The notes below the pieces were generated by a model. It did not search any database. It worked only from the letters and a program-made list of their open reading frames with translations, and was not told the origin of the DNA. This document shows, in pieces, positions 25,800 through 33,351 of a DNA stretch of 44,656 bases. The position numbers were made by a program, and so were the translations under genes. Source of the stretch: Lachnospiraceae bacterium (GTDB taxonomy: Bacteria > Bacillota > Clostridia > Lachnospirales > Lachnospiraceae); contig JAEEXY010000019.1 of the NCBI GenBank assembly GCA_016288005.1, positions 1 to 44,656 on the forward strand, in the 5' to 3' direction. Each line of letters begins with the position of its first letter. Positions within the stretch are counted from its first letter, which is position 1.

Positions 25800-27710
25800 A
25801 TGGAAAATAAACGTTCTTCAACGGGTTTTGTTATCGGCCTTACGATCGTAACGCTGATATTCCTCGTTCTGATCGAGCTGTCAAAAAATACGATCATAGG
25901 CTGGATACTGACCGTCGCTGCGGTCGCGGGGTTCGTGCTGGTAAGACGCAATCTTGTCAGCCGTGACATGTACTATCGGAGACCCCGAAAGGATATGCCG
26001 GCAAAAGGACCGGACGAGACCCCGGCTGTGCCCGACGATGCCGGAAAGCCTCGCAAGAGGGCATACGGTCCGCTCTGCCGGCTTGGTTTTCTTGCAGTCC
26101 TCGCTGCAATTTATTTCATCAGCTATCCTCCGATAAGACAGGTTCCCGCCGTCGAGGGCTTCGGCGTCGAGAAGACCGGCATCATCAAAGTGGCTGAGGG
26201 TGAGCTGACCGGAGTCTATAACAGAGAACATACGGCAGAGATCTATGCCGGTATCCCTTACGCGAAGGCGCCCGTGGGCGAGCTGCGCTGGAAGGAGCCG
26301 CAGGCACCGGACAGGTATGACGGTGTGCGTGCCTGCGATACATACGGCCCGATGGCCATGCAGAGCGGCAACGGACCGCTGTTCGGTTCGCTCTACCAGA
26401 TATTCGGCTTCCATAAGTACAATTTCAGTTTATTTGACAATTACAGAGAGAAAAAGTCCGAGGACTGCCTGTATCTGAACGTTTACAGGCCCGCGGATTA
26501 CAGCGGGGAGCCTCTGCCCGTAGTATTCTTCATACACGGAGGTTCGCTTACCACCGGGCAGTCGTACTATACCGAGTACAGGGGCGATTCTTTCGCGGAA
26601 AAGGGCGTGATATTCGTCAATTTTGCTTACAGGCTAGGCATACTCGGATATATGGCAAACGATGAGCTCGCGGCGGAGTCACCTGTCGGTACGACCGGCG
26701 ATTACGGCCTGCTCGACCAGATAGCGGCACTGAAATGGGTGCATGAGAACATCGCGGCTTTCGGCGGAGACCCCGACAATATCACGATCGCGGGCGAGTC
26801 CGCAGGCTCGTCGAGCGTCAATGCGCTGTGTGTTTCGCCTCTGACCGAAGGACTGTTCAGACGCGCGATCGCGGAGAGCAGCTCGGTTCTGGCGCGGAAG
26901 CCTTACCATACATTCCGTTCCATGGAAAACGCGCTGAAGACCGGCAGACAGATCATGAACGAGTTCGGTGCCGGCAGTGTTGCAGAACTGCGTGATATTC
27001 CTGCGGAAAAACTCATTACGACGCATACCTCGAACGGTCAGATGACCGTGGACGGCTACGCGATCGTCGAGCAGCCGTATCTGACCTATGAGAAGGGCAA
27101 AAACCACGAGGAGGCCCTGCTGAACGGCTTCAACGCCAAGGAAGCCGACGCGTTCCTGCTGGGCAACAAAGCGACCAAAGAGAATTACGAAGAACTCCTG
27201 AAGCCCATTGCCGGAAAGTATGCGGGAGAACTCGCGGCTCTGGTGCCGGCAGGCAGCATTACACGTGATCAGAAGTTCATCATAGATGCGGGAGGAGAGG
27301 CCAAAGGCTCGCTCTGTGAGGTGTATTCGGCCGCATGGTTCACCTACAGCCATTATCTCTGGACCAATTATATGGTCGATCAGGGACGCCCCGTTTACGA
27401 GTATTATTTTACGAAATCCAACAGATCGCTCAGCAATTTCCACGCGGGCGAGATGCCTTATGCCTACGGCAATCTGCACAGGAGCAGGGGCGTTTATGAC
27501 AGTGCCGACTTCGAGCTTTCTGAGAAGATGCAGAACTACTGGGTGAACTTCGCAAAGTACGGGGATCCCAACGGCGACGGTCTGCCCGTATGGGAACCGG
27601 TGACAGAGAAGGGCGGAAAAGTACTGGAACTGAACGAGAAGATCTCAATGACCGACGATCCGTATATCAGCATTTACCGCATACTCGACAAGTATCAGGC
27701 AGAGCAGTAA
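25800..27710 (+). CDS. Membrane-anchored carboxylesterase type B
   Basis: This 636-residue protein has about three hydrophobic segments in its first 120 residues, then an alpha/beta hydrolase domain of the carboxylesterase B (para-nitrobenzyl esterase) family. Visible signatures are YAKAPVGELRWKEPQ at the domain entry, EDCLYLNVYRP, the oxyanion loop FFIHGGSLTTG, and the nucleophile elbow GESAG with Ser334. A late His in FHAGEMPYAYGNL completes the likely triad. The membrane-anchored N-terminus is unusual, because most family members are soluble or secreted; the catalytic domain would face outside. The gene follows the ABC-F gene after 53 bases. Natural substrate unknown; removal of acyl groups from plant-wall material is only a possibility. 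Confidence 0.9.
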   Translation: MENKRSSTGFVIGLTIVTLIFLVLIELSKNTIIGWILTVAAVAGFVLVRRNLVSRDMYYRRPRKDMPAKGPDETPAVPDDAGKPRKRAYGPLCRLGFLAVLAAIYFISYPPIRQVPAVEGFGVEKTGIIKVAEGELTGVYNREHTAEIYAGIPYAKAPVGELRWKEPQAPDRYDGVRACDTYGPMAMQSGNGPLFGSLYQIFGFHKYNFSLFDNYREKKSEDCLYLNVYRPADYSGEPLPVVFFIHGGSLTTGQSYYTEYRGDSFAEKGVIFVNFAYRLGILGYMANDELAAESPVGTTGDYGLLDQIAALKWVHENIAAFGGDPDNITIAGESAGSSSVNALCVSPLTEGLFRRAIAESSSVLARKPYHTFRSMENALKTGRQIMNEFGAGSVAELRDIPAEKLITTHTSNGQMTVDGYAIVEQPYLTYEKGKNHEEALLNGFNAKEADAFLLGNKATKENYEELLKPIAGKYAGELAALVPAGSITRDQKFIIDAGGEAKGSLCEVYSAAWFTYSHYLWTNYMVDQGRPVYEYYFTKSNRSLSNFHAGEMPYAYGNLHRSRGVYDSADFELSEKMQNYWVNFAKYGDPNGDGLPVWEPVTEKGGKVLELNEKISMTDDPYISIYRILDKYQAEQ

Positions 27711-27738
27711 AGCGTTATTCTTTGCAGAAAATAATGAC

Positions 27739-27769
27739 TTGACACACCGTTGTATATTTGAGAGAATAT
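27739..27769 (+). promoter_or_regulatory. Predicted promoter of the mod genes with an overlapping inverted repeat
   Basis: A perfect TTGACA (27739-27744) lies 17 bases before GAGAAT (27762-27767, four of six matches). The inverted repeat ATATT-N6-AATAT (27754-27769) covers the spacer and the -10. Its A/T-rich, symmetric form recalls ModE-type operators near molybdate genes, but it lacks their full consensus, so molybdate control is only a suggestion. Confidence 0.45.
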
Positions 27770-27824
27770 CGATAGGGCAAAATTAATTTGCTCGTATCAA
27801 AAATATTTAGACGCGGTGAGAGTC

Positions 27825-28685
27825 ATGAAAAGAATTATCGCTGTTTTGCTGGTATTATGTCTGACATTCGGAGCTTTCGGGGGATGCTCAAAAAAAGAAA
27901 AAGAGAAGATCGAACTGATCGTTTTTGCTGCTGCGTCCATGACGGAGATGCTGACCGGTATCGCGGAGCTGTATAAGAAAACCGCGCCGGAGGTCACGCT
28001 GACTTTTAATTTCGATTCGTCGGGAACGCTCAAGACACAGATCGCCGAAGGCGCAGACTGCGATGTGTTTATCTCTGCGGCGCCCAAGCAGATGAACGGG
28101 CTGGATTCGGCCAAGGACGCCGACGGCGGCAATACCGAAGGTCTTGATTTTGTGCTGCAGGGTACGAGATTCGACCTGCTCGAGAATATGGTCGCGCTGG
28201 CCGTACCCGAAGGCAATCCGGGCGGTGTCGCTTCTTTTGACGATCTGTTTTCGAGATTGAAGGCCAAGAGTGAAGAACTCTCAGCCGGCAATTCCGATGT
28301 TGTATTTGACCTGATGCTAGCAATGGGCAATTCGGACGTTCCGGTGGGGCAGTATACGCAGAAGATCATAAAATATTACGGTCTCGACGAAGAGGCTCTG
28401 GCAAGATCAGGGCTGATCACCTACGGATCCAATGTAAAGGAAGTTACTTCACAGGTAAAAGAGGCAGTTGTATCCTGCGGAGTCATTTACGCGACCGACG
28501 CTTTTTCCGCAGGCCTGACAGTTGTGGATACCGCAACAAAGGAAATGTGCGGACAGGTTATTTACCCTGCGGCAGTCATGAAGAATACAAAGCATGAGCA
28601 GGCGGCGAAGGACTTCCTTGAGTTCCTCAAAGGCGGCGAGGCCTCGGAGGTATTCAAGGCAGTCGGATTCTCACCGCTGTCGTAA
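27825..28685 (+). CDS. modA: Molybdate ABC transporter, substrate-binding lipoprotein
   Basis: This 286-residue lipoprotein binds molybdate (or tungstate) outside the cell for the ModBC importer. I took the ATG at 27825, which gives the signal MKRIIAVLLVLCLTFGAF with lipid Cys21 (GGC); a GTG three codons upstream is the other option. The ModA hallmarks are VFAAASMTEMLTGIAELYKK at the start, FNFDSSGTLKTQIAEGADCDVFISA, and YATDA towards the end. It is compatible with ModA rather than the archaeal WtpA type. It leads a block of molybdenum genes and is separated from modB by a repeat-filled 141-base gap. Confidence 0.93.
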   Translation: MKRIIAVLLVLCLTFGAFGGCSKKEKEKIELIVFAAASMTEMLTGIAELYKKTAPEVTLTFNFDSSGTLKTQIAEGADCDVFISAAPKQMNGLDSAKDADGGNTEGLDFVLQGTRFDLLENMVALAVPEGNPGGVASFDDLFSRLKAKSEELSAGNSDVVFDLMLAMGNSDVPVGQYTQKIIKYYGLDEEALARSGLITYGSNVKEVTSQVKEAVVSCGVIYATDAFSAGLTVVDTATKEMCGQVIYPAAVMKNTKHEQAAKDFLEFLKGGEASEVFKAVGFSPLS

Positions 28686-28720
28686 TTTAATAATAGCATG
28701 AAGCCATGGAAGACAAGGGA

Positions 28721-28807
28721 AAGACATGGGGACGGTTCTTCTGTCTCCTGATTCTTGAGACAAAAGAACCGTCCCCGTGTCTTACAAAAGAACCGTCTCC
28801 ATGTCTT
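28721..28807. repeat. Palindromic GGGGACGGTTCTTTTGTCTC repeat plus an extra arm
   Basis: The arms 28721-28747 and 28757-28783 are complementary over 27 bases with two mismatches. A third copy of the right arm follows at 28784-28807, with one more change in the core. The element fills the gap between modA and modB and could form a strong hairpin in their transcript, perhaps lowering modB expression relative to modA. Confidence 0.88.
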
Positions 28808-28826
28808 GCAAAAGAAAGGACTCACC

Positions 28827-29513
28827 ATGGACTGGTATCCTTTGCTTAATTCCCTGAGGATCGCGGCGATCAGCAGCGTGATCGTATTCTTCCTCGGGAT
28901 TTGCGCAGCCTATTACATCGCAAAGACACCGCGCGTGATAAAGGGCATCCTCGATGTCATCTTCACGCTCCCGCTGGTGCTCCCGCCCACCGTTGTAGGC
29001 TACATTTTACTGAGAATACTGGGACCCAGACGCTTTTTCGGCGCCTGGTTTTTTGAAGTGTTCGGACTGAAGCTCACGATGCAGTGGTGGTCGGCGATAT
29101 TTGCGACGACTGTGGTCATTTTCCCGCTGATGTACAGGACCGCGAGAGGGGCATTTGAGTCGTTTGACGAGACTCTCGCATACGCGGGGCAGACGCTCGG
29201 TCTCAGCAATACATACATTTTCTGGCGGATCAGGATGCCTTACTGCAGGCAGGGGATCATCGCAGGCAGTGTGCTCGCTTTTGCGCGTGCGCTCGGTGAA
29301 TACGGCGCGACGAGTATGATCTGCGGGTACACTCCCGGGAAGACCGCTACCGTTTCTACAACTGTCTACCAGCTCTGGCGGACCAACGACGACTCTCTGG
29401 CGATAAAATGGGTGCTTATAAATATCGCGATATCCGCGGCTGTGCTGCTCACGATCAATCTGCTCGAGCGGAACGATTACTTTAAGAACCGTAAAAAAGC
29501 TGCTGTCAGGTAG
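28827..29513 (+). CDS. modB: Molybdate ABC transporter permease
   Basis: This 228-residue membrane protein forms the molybdate channel with ModC. Hallmarks are FTLPLVLPPTVVGYILL near residue 50 and the ATPase-contact loop with FARALGEYGAT. About five membrane segments are visible. The start is ATG 28827, preceded by AGAAAGGA; the frame is open further upstream to an ATG at 28755, but that extra stretch is translated repeat sequence and not part of the family. Confidence 0.95.
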   Translation: MDWYPLLNSLRIAAISSVIVFFLGICAAYYIAKTPRVIKGILDVIFTLPLVLPPTVVGYILLRILGPRRFFGAWFFEVFGLKLTMQWWSAIFATTVVIFPLMYRTARGAFESFDETLAYAGQTLGLSNTYIFWRIRMPYCRQGIIAGSVLAFARALGEYGATSMICGYTPGKTATVSTTVYQLWRTNDDSLAIKWVLINIAISAAVLLTINLLERNDYFKNRKKAAVR

Positions 29514-29541
29514 TTTTTTATGAGAAAGGAGGCGGCGTAAG

Positions 29542-30756
29542 ATGTCCCTGACCGTTGATATAGAGAAAAAACTGGGTTCCTTTATACTGAAAGTCAGTTT
29601 CGAGACGGGCAATGAATCCGTATCTCTCCTCGGGGAGTCAGGCTGCGGAAAGAGCATGACGCTTAAATGCATCGCAGGCATCGAAAAGCCCGACAGAGGG
29701 CGGATCGTGCTGGACGGACGCGTACTGTTCGACTCGGAAAAAGGCATTGACCTGCCGCCGCAGGAGCGCAGGGTGGGTTATCTGTTTCAGGAAGGCGCGC
29801 TGTTTCCCAATATGTCGATCCTGGACAATGTGATCTGCGGGATCAGAGAGAAAAGCGCTAAGCGGGAAAAGGAAAAGACCGCGCGCGAAATGCTGGCGCG
29901 GATGCATCTGTCCGATACGGAGAAACGCAGGCCCGACAGTCTCTCGGGAGGACAGCGGCAGAGAGCTGCGCTCGCGCGGATACTGGTAAACAAACCTGAG
30001 ATATTGCTGCTCGATGAGCCTTTTTCGGCGCTGGACGCGCATCTGCGCTTTGAACTGGAAAGAGTTGTGAGCGATACGATACGGGAGCTGAAAAAGCCCG
30101 CGATCCTCGTTTCACACAACCGCGACGAAGCATTCCGTATCACGGATAAGATAGCGATAATGAAGGACGGCGCGATCGAAACGGTCGGCGAGCGCCACAG
30201 CGTTTTTGCCGATCCGCAGACCGTGTATGCCGCGAGGATGACCGGCTGCAAGAATGTAGCGGCGGCTTATGTATCGGAAAGACACGGGGACGGTTCTTTT
30301 GTCTCCGGTGCTGACAGACAGAGGGACGGTTCTTTTGTCTCCGGTGCTGAAAGACAGAGAGACGGTTCTTTTGTCTCTGAGTCTGAAGACCAAAGAACCG
30401 TCCCCATGTCTTCGATATATGTTCCCGACTGGGGGATAGAGCTTACTGTTCCGCGCTCCGATAAGCCCGTAAATGCGGTCGGTATCAGGATGCACGACAT
30501 CATTCTGGGCCGCGGAGATACAAACGAATTTTGCTGCAGGGTCGAAGAAGAGATCGAGAATCCTTTTTCGTATACGATCATGGTAACGCCCAACAGACAT
30601 GAGGATGGTTCTTTTGTCTGCGGTGTCATTCAGGCAAAAGAACCGTCCCTATGTCTGCCGCTCGGAGTGGAGGCGGACAAACCGGCCTGGGAGGCGGCCC
30701 GTGCGGAAACCGTTACCATACACATTCCGCCCGAAAATGTGTTATTACTGAGATGA
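29542..30756 (+). CDS. modC: Molybdate ABC transporter ATPase with repeat-derived insertions
   Basis: This 404-residue ATPase powers the ModAB importer. The first 240 residues are a normal ABC domain: Walker A GESGCGKS (31-38), Q-loop FQEG, signature LSGGQ (134-138), Walker B LLLDEPFSALDAH and the switch His in LVSHNRDEA. The C-terminal part corresponds to the Mop/TOBE region. It is interrupted twice by translated copies of the dispersed repeat. Residues 250-285 are three 12-residue units (DGSFVSGADRQR and variants), and residues about 355-375 contain DGSFVCG and AKEPSLCLPLG. The frame is intact, so the gene is probably still functional, though molybdate sensing by the C-terminal domain could be altered. 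AAAGGAGG precedes the start. The stop overlaps an ATG (ATGA) in the next gene. Confidence 0.93.
   Translation: MSLTVDIEKKLGSFILKVSFETGNESVSLLGESGCGKSMTLKCIAGIEKPDRGRIVLDGRVLFDSEKGIDLPPQERRVGYLFQEGALFPNMSILDNVICGIREKSAKREKEKTAREMLARMHLSDTEKRRPDSLSGGQRQRAALARILVNKPEILLLDEPFSALDAHLRFELERVVSDTIRELKKPAILVSHNRDEAFRITDKIAIMKDGAIETVGERHSVFADPQTVYAARMTGCKNVAAAYVSERHGDGSFVSGADRQRDGSFVSGAERQRDGSFVSESEDQRTVPMSSIYVPDWGIELTVPRSDKPVNAVGIRMHDIILGRGDTNEFCCRVEEEIENPFSYTIMVTPNRHEDGSFVCGVIQAKEPSLCLPLGVEADKPAWEAARAETVTIHIPPENVLLLR
30281..30412 (+). repeat. In-frame 36-bp tandem repeat inside modC, from the GGGGACGGTTCTTTTG element
   Basis: Copies start at 30289, 30325 and 30361, so the period is 36 bases (12 codons). 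The third copy closes with the complementary arm (CAAAGAACCGTCCCC), so the whole block is a palindrome with an internally amplified left arm. All copies are in the modC frame. Confidence 0.9.
30595..30656 (+). repeat. Second repeat copy inside modC
   Basis: The arms 30595-30616 and 30635-30656 are complementary over 22 bases with three mismatches, around an 18-base loop. The block encodes DGSFVCGVIQAKEPSLC, inserted in the last third of ModC without a frame shift. Confidence 0.88.
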
Positions 30757-30770
30757 GAATCGAGGAAAAA

Positions 30771-31787
30771 ATGAGAAAAGTTCGTGTTGAAGATGCTGTC
30801 GGCCTGACATTATGCCACGACATCACAAAAATGGTCGACGGATTCAAAGGTCCAGCGTTTAAGAGAGGTCATGTCATCCGCGAGGAGGATATTGAGGAAC
30901 TCTTGAATATCGGCAAAAAGACCGTATTTATCTGGGAAGAGAATGCCGGCGAGCTGCATGAGGAGGACTGCGCCCTGCGAATGGCCGCGATGGCGCCCGT
31001 CGAGGGAGCGCATTATACCGCGCCGTCCGAAGGCAAGGTGCTGTTGATCGCCGATACGGACGGCATGTTCAGGGTCGATACGGAGCTGCTCACTGATATA
31101 AATTCGATCGGAGACCTCACGATCTCCACACTTCCCGATCATTTCCCTGTGAAAAAAGGCGACAGGCTGGCATCCATGAGGATCGTGCCTCTGGTGACGC
31201 AGGAGGAGCAGATCATTAGCGCCGAGAAAATGTGTGACGGCAGAAAACTGCTCAATCTGCGGACTTACCATGAGCGCAGGACCGGAGTCATCATCACGGG
31301 TTCGGAGGTTTACAGCGGCCGCATTAAGGACAAATTCGAACCGGTAGTCAGAGCGAAGCTGGCGAAATACCCCGGTGAGATCGTGGGAGTGACGATCTGC
31401 GACGACGACCTCGATATGATCGTGAGTGAGGCGAAAAAGCATCTCGACAGGGGAGCCGATTTCCTGATATTTACCGGCGGAATGAGCGTCGATCCGGACG
31501 ATATCACTCCGACCGCCATCAGGCAGTTGGGTGCCGGGATAATAACGCACGGAGTGCCCGCGCAGCCCGGCAATATGACTCTGGTCGCATATCTGGGCGA
31601 CATACCGGTACTCGGAGTTCCCGGAGCCGCGATCAGCCTGCCTACGACTATATTTGACGTGCTCCTGCCGCAGATATATGCCGGCGACAGGCTCACGAAA
31701 CAGGACCTGATCCGTTTGGGAGACGGCGGACTCTGCCGCATGTGCGAGACCTGCCATTTCCCTACCTGCACATTCGGGAGGTACTAG
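30771..31787 (+). CDS. Molybdopterin-binding protein (MoeA/MoCF domain family)
   Basis: This 338-residue protein probably acts in molybdenum cofactor assembly or handling. I chose ATG 30771, which has GAGGA just before it; ATG 30753 overlaps the modC stop and is an alternative. The N-terminal half starts with VEDAVGLTLCHDITKMVDG.FKGPAFKRGH, as in MoeA-related proteins. The second half is the MoCF domain, with GVIITGSEVYSGRIKDKF, FLIFTGGMSVDPDDITP and VLGVPGAAI. The last residues are Cys-rich, CRMCETCHFPTCTFGRY, and could bind metal. It is shorter than classical MoeA (about 400 residues) and matches the group usually annotated as probable molybdopterin-binding proteins. Translational coupling to modC fits a role with imported molybdate. 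Confidence 0.88.
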   Translation: MRKVRVEDAVGLTLCHDITKMVDGFKGPAFKRGHVIREEDIEELLNIGKKTVFIWEENAGELHEEDCALRMAAMAPVEGAHYTAPSEGKVLLIADTDGMFRVDTELLTDINSIGDLTISTLPDHFPVKKGDRLASMRIVPLVTQEEQIISAEKMCDGRKLLNLRTYHERRTGVIITGSEVYSGRIKDKFEPVVRAKLAKYPGEIVGVTICDDDLDMIVSEAKKHLDRGADFLIFTGGMSVDPDDITPTAIRQLGAGIITHGVPAQPGNMTLVAYLGDIPVLGVPGAAISLPTTIFDVLLPQIYAGDRLTKQDLIRLGDGGLCRMCETCHFPTCTFGRY

Positions 31788-32081
31788 TAACTGGATTTTT
31801 TGATACTCTTTCAAAAAATCCATCCGAGATTTGCTCTGAAAAAGTGCGAACGGGTCAACGCACTTTTTCAAAATCGAGGAAGGCGAAGCCGGTTACGGTC
31901 ACGCCGAGGTATTCCCGAGGCAGTGACTACCTTGTGTATTCTCGAGGCTGTGACTACCTTACATAATCTCCTTAACCATCGATTCCGCATACCCCATAAT
32001 AGTGTTTCTTTAATCATACGGGAGTGCTATGATAGTACCGTTGACCGATATAACTGTCATATTTTCGAATAGGAGACCGAT
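31788..32081. other. 294-base non-coding gap with two perfect hairpins and a direct repeat
   Basis: The first hairpin has 12-bp arms (31792-31803, 31811-31822) and the second has 12-bp arms (31837-31848, 31859-31870) with the T run CTTTTTC inside the second arm, so the pair may end the mod/moeA transcript. Two 25-base direct repeats with two differences follow (31909-31933, 31936-31960; core CGAGGC-GTGACTACCTT). The rest holds the promoter of the next gene. No convincing small reading frame was found. Confidence 0.7.
32005..32033 (+). promoter_or_regulatory. Predicted promoter of the lipoprotein gene
   Basis: TATGAT (32028-32033) is preceded by TGc, an extended -10. At 17 bases upstream is TTTCTT, a weak -35. 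The leader is about 42 nt and ends with AGGAGA before the ATG. Confidence 0.45.
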
Positions 32082-32687
32082 ATGAAGAAAACACTCATGC
32101 TTATACTGTTTGCCATTCTTCTTTCAGCCTGTACCGGGTATAACGAATCGAAGTATATAACGGAAGGCAGCATGGGCTACGAGCTCTCGAGCAGCCGCAG
32201 TGAGGCGATGGCTAGGGAATATTTCTGGGACGGGGACGAAAACAATACCGTGATAGATGTTCCCGCCGAACTCTCGGACGGCACCCCCGTCAGAAAGCTG
32301 GGCGGCTTCATCGGGATCGGAGTTCCCGCAAGTTTTGAGATAAAATATGATGAGGCAATCGATACGGAAACGGTCACCGGAAGCGCGGTCACCGTGAACG
32401 ATGCGGAAAACACTGATGACGGAAAAGAAGAGACCGCTGTCGTGTATAAGGATATCGTATTTACCGTAAATGTCGGCAGGAATATTACGAAAATGGGTGT
32501 CATGAACGAATACAACATTTGCTATAATATCACCTCGCACGGCATAAGACAGGATGACGGCACGGTGCTCGTTTACCGTCCGACGCTGTATTTTAACGTT
32601 GCTCCGCTGAATACCGCGTTTTATGCCGAGGACGGTATTCTGTACAAAAGAGATACGGGTGAGCCGGTCATGACGAGACAGGATTAG
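32082..32687 (+). CDS. Hypothetical lipoprotein
   Basis: This 201-residue protein has a lipoprotein signal ending in LLSAC with Cys17. The mature part is acidic and beta-rich. It has no motif I recognise; the strands around VVYKDIVFTVNVGRNITKMG and VYRPTLYFNVAPLNTAFYAEDG suggest a compact sandwich. A putative insertion VTVNDAENTDDGKEE looks like a loop. It lies between the MoeA-like gene and mogA on the same strand, with its own promoter, so a link with molybdenum use is only positional. It could be an exported partner of an enzyme encoded elsewhere. Confidence 0.8.
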   Translation: MKKTLMLILFAILLSACTGYNESKYITEGSMGYELSSSRSEAMAREYFWDGDENNTVIDVPAELSDGTPVRKLGGFIGIGVPASFEIKYDEAIDTETVTGSAVTVNDAENTDDGKEETAVVYKDIVFTVNVGRNITKMGVMNEYNICYNITSHGIRQDDGTVLVYRPTLYFNVAPLNTAFYAEDGILYKRDTGEPVMTRQD

Positions 32688-32785
32688 CAGTCTCGCAGCT
32701 GAGTTATCTGTGAGGCGCTAACGGGACGGGACTTAACACTCATATAAGGAGAGATCACAGTAATTTAAACGGGGAGAACATAAAT

Positions 32786-33289
32786 ATGGATAAGACATAT
32801 AAGGCCGCGGTGATAACAGTCAGTGACGGATGCCACAGGGGCGAGCGCACGGATACGAGCGGCCCCGCGCTGTGCGAGATCGTAAGGAGTATGGGGTATG
32901 AGGTCGCGCATATAGCGATAGTGCCCGATGAAAAGGATCTGATCCGTGACGAGCTGCTCAAATGCTGCGATACGCTCGGGATCAATCTTGTGCTGACTAC
33001 CGGAGGCACCGGTTTCGCAAAAAGAGATGTGACTCCCGAAGCCACAACAGAAGTCATCGAGCGCGAGATACGCGGGATACCCGAGGCCATGCGCGCCGCC
33101 AGTATGCAGATCACGCCTCACGGGTGCCTCTCACGCGGCGTTGCGGGGATCAGGGGATGTTCGCTTATCATCAATTTGCCGGGCAGCGAGAAAGGCGCGA
33201 GGGAGAATTTTGAGGCGGTCAAGCCTGCAATCGGGCATGCTCTTAAGATGATCGCATCGGACGGTTCGGCAAACTGCGCGGGCGTCTGA
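32786..33289 (+). CDS. mogA: Molybdopterin adenylyltransferase (MogA/MoaB family)
   Basis: This 167-residue cytoplasmic enzyme adenylylates molybdopterin, the step before metal insertion. It covers one MoCF domain: AAVITVSDGCHRGERTDTSGP at the start, LTTGGTGFAKRDVTPEAT in the middle (the GGTG and D/E substrate-binding residues), and LPGSEKGARENF near the end. The length is normal for MogA/MoaB. GGGGAGA lies before the ATG. It precedes moaA by 62 bases and is probably cotranscribed with it. Confidence 0.93.
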   Translation: MDKTYKAAVITVSDGCHRGERTDTSGPALCEIVRSMGYEVAHIAIVPDEKDLIRDELLKCCDTLGINLVLTTGGTGFAKRDVTPEATTEVIEREIRGIPEAMRAASMQITPHGCLSRGVAGIRGCSLIINLPGSEKGARENFEAVKPAIGHALKMIASDGSANCAGV

Positions 33290-33351
33290 GATAAAAAACT
33301 TTGAACCCGTCAGGCAAATGATCGGGAATACGACAACAGGAAGAAAACGAA

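Noticed and set aside
28755-28826. N-terminal extension of modB
   Set aside because: The extra 24 residues are translated repeat arms (QKNRPRVLQKNR-like); the ATG at 28827 has a ribosome site and matches the family start.
30281-30412. CRISPR-like array
   Set aside because: The 36-base units are contiguous without spacers, are in frame in modC, and match a dispersed palindrome; no cas genes are present.
30810-31871. Long minus-strand open frame (353 codons) opposite the MoeA-like gene
   Set aside because: The plus strand clearly encodes a molybdopterin-binding protein; the reverse frame has no recognisable motif or ribosome site.
33290-33351. Molybdenum cofactor riboswitch before moaA
   Set aside because: The gap to mogA is only 62 bases and shows no long stem structure.
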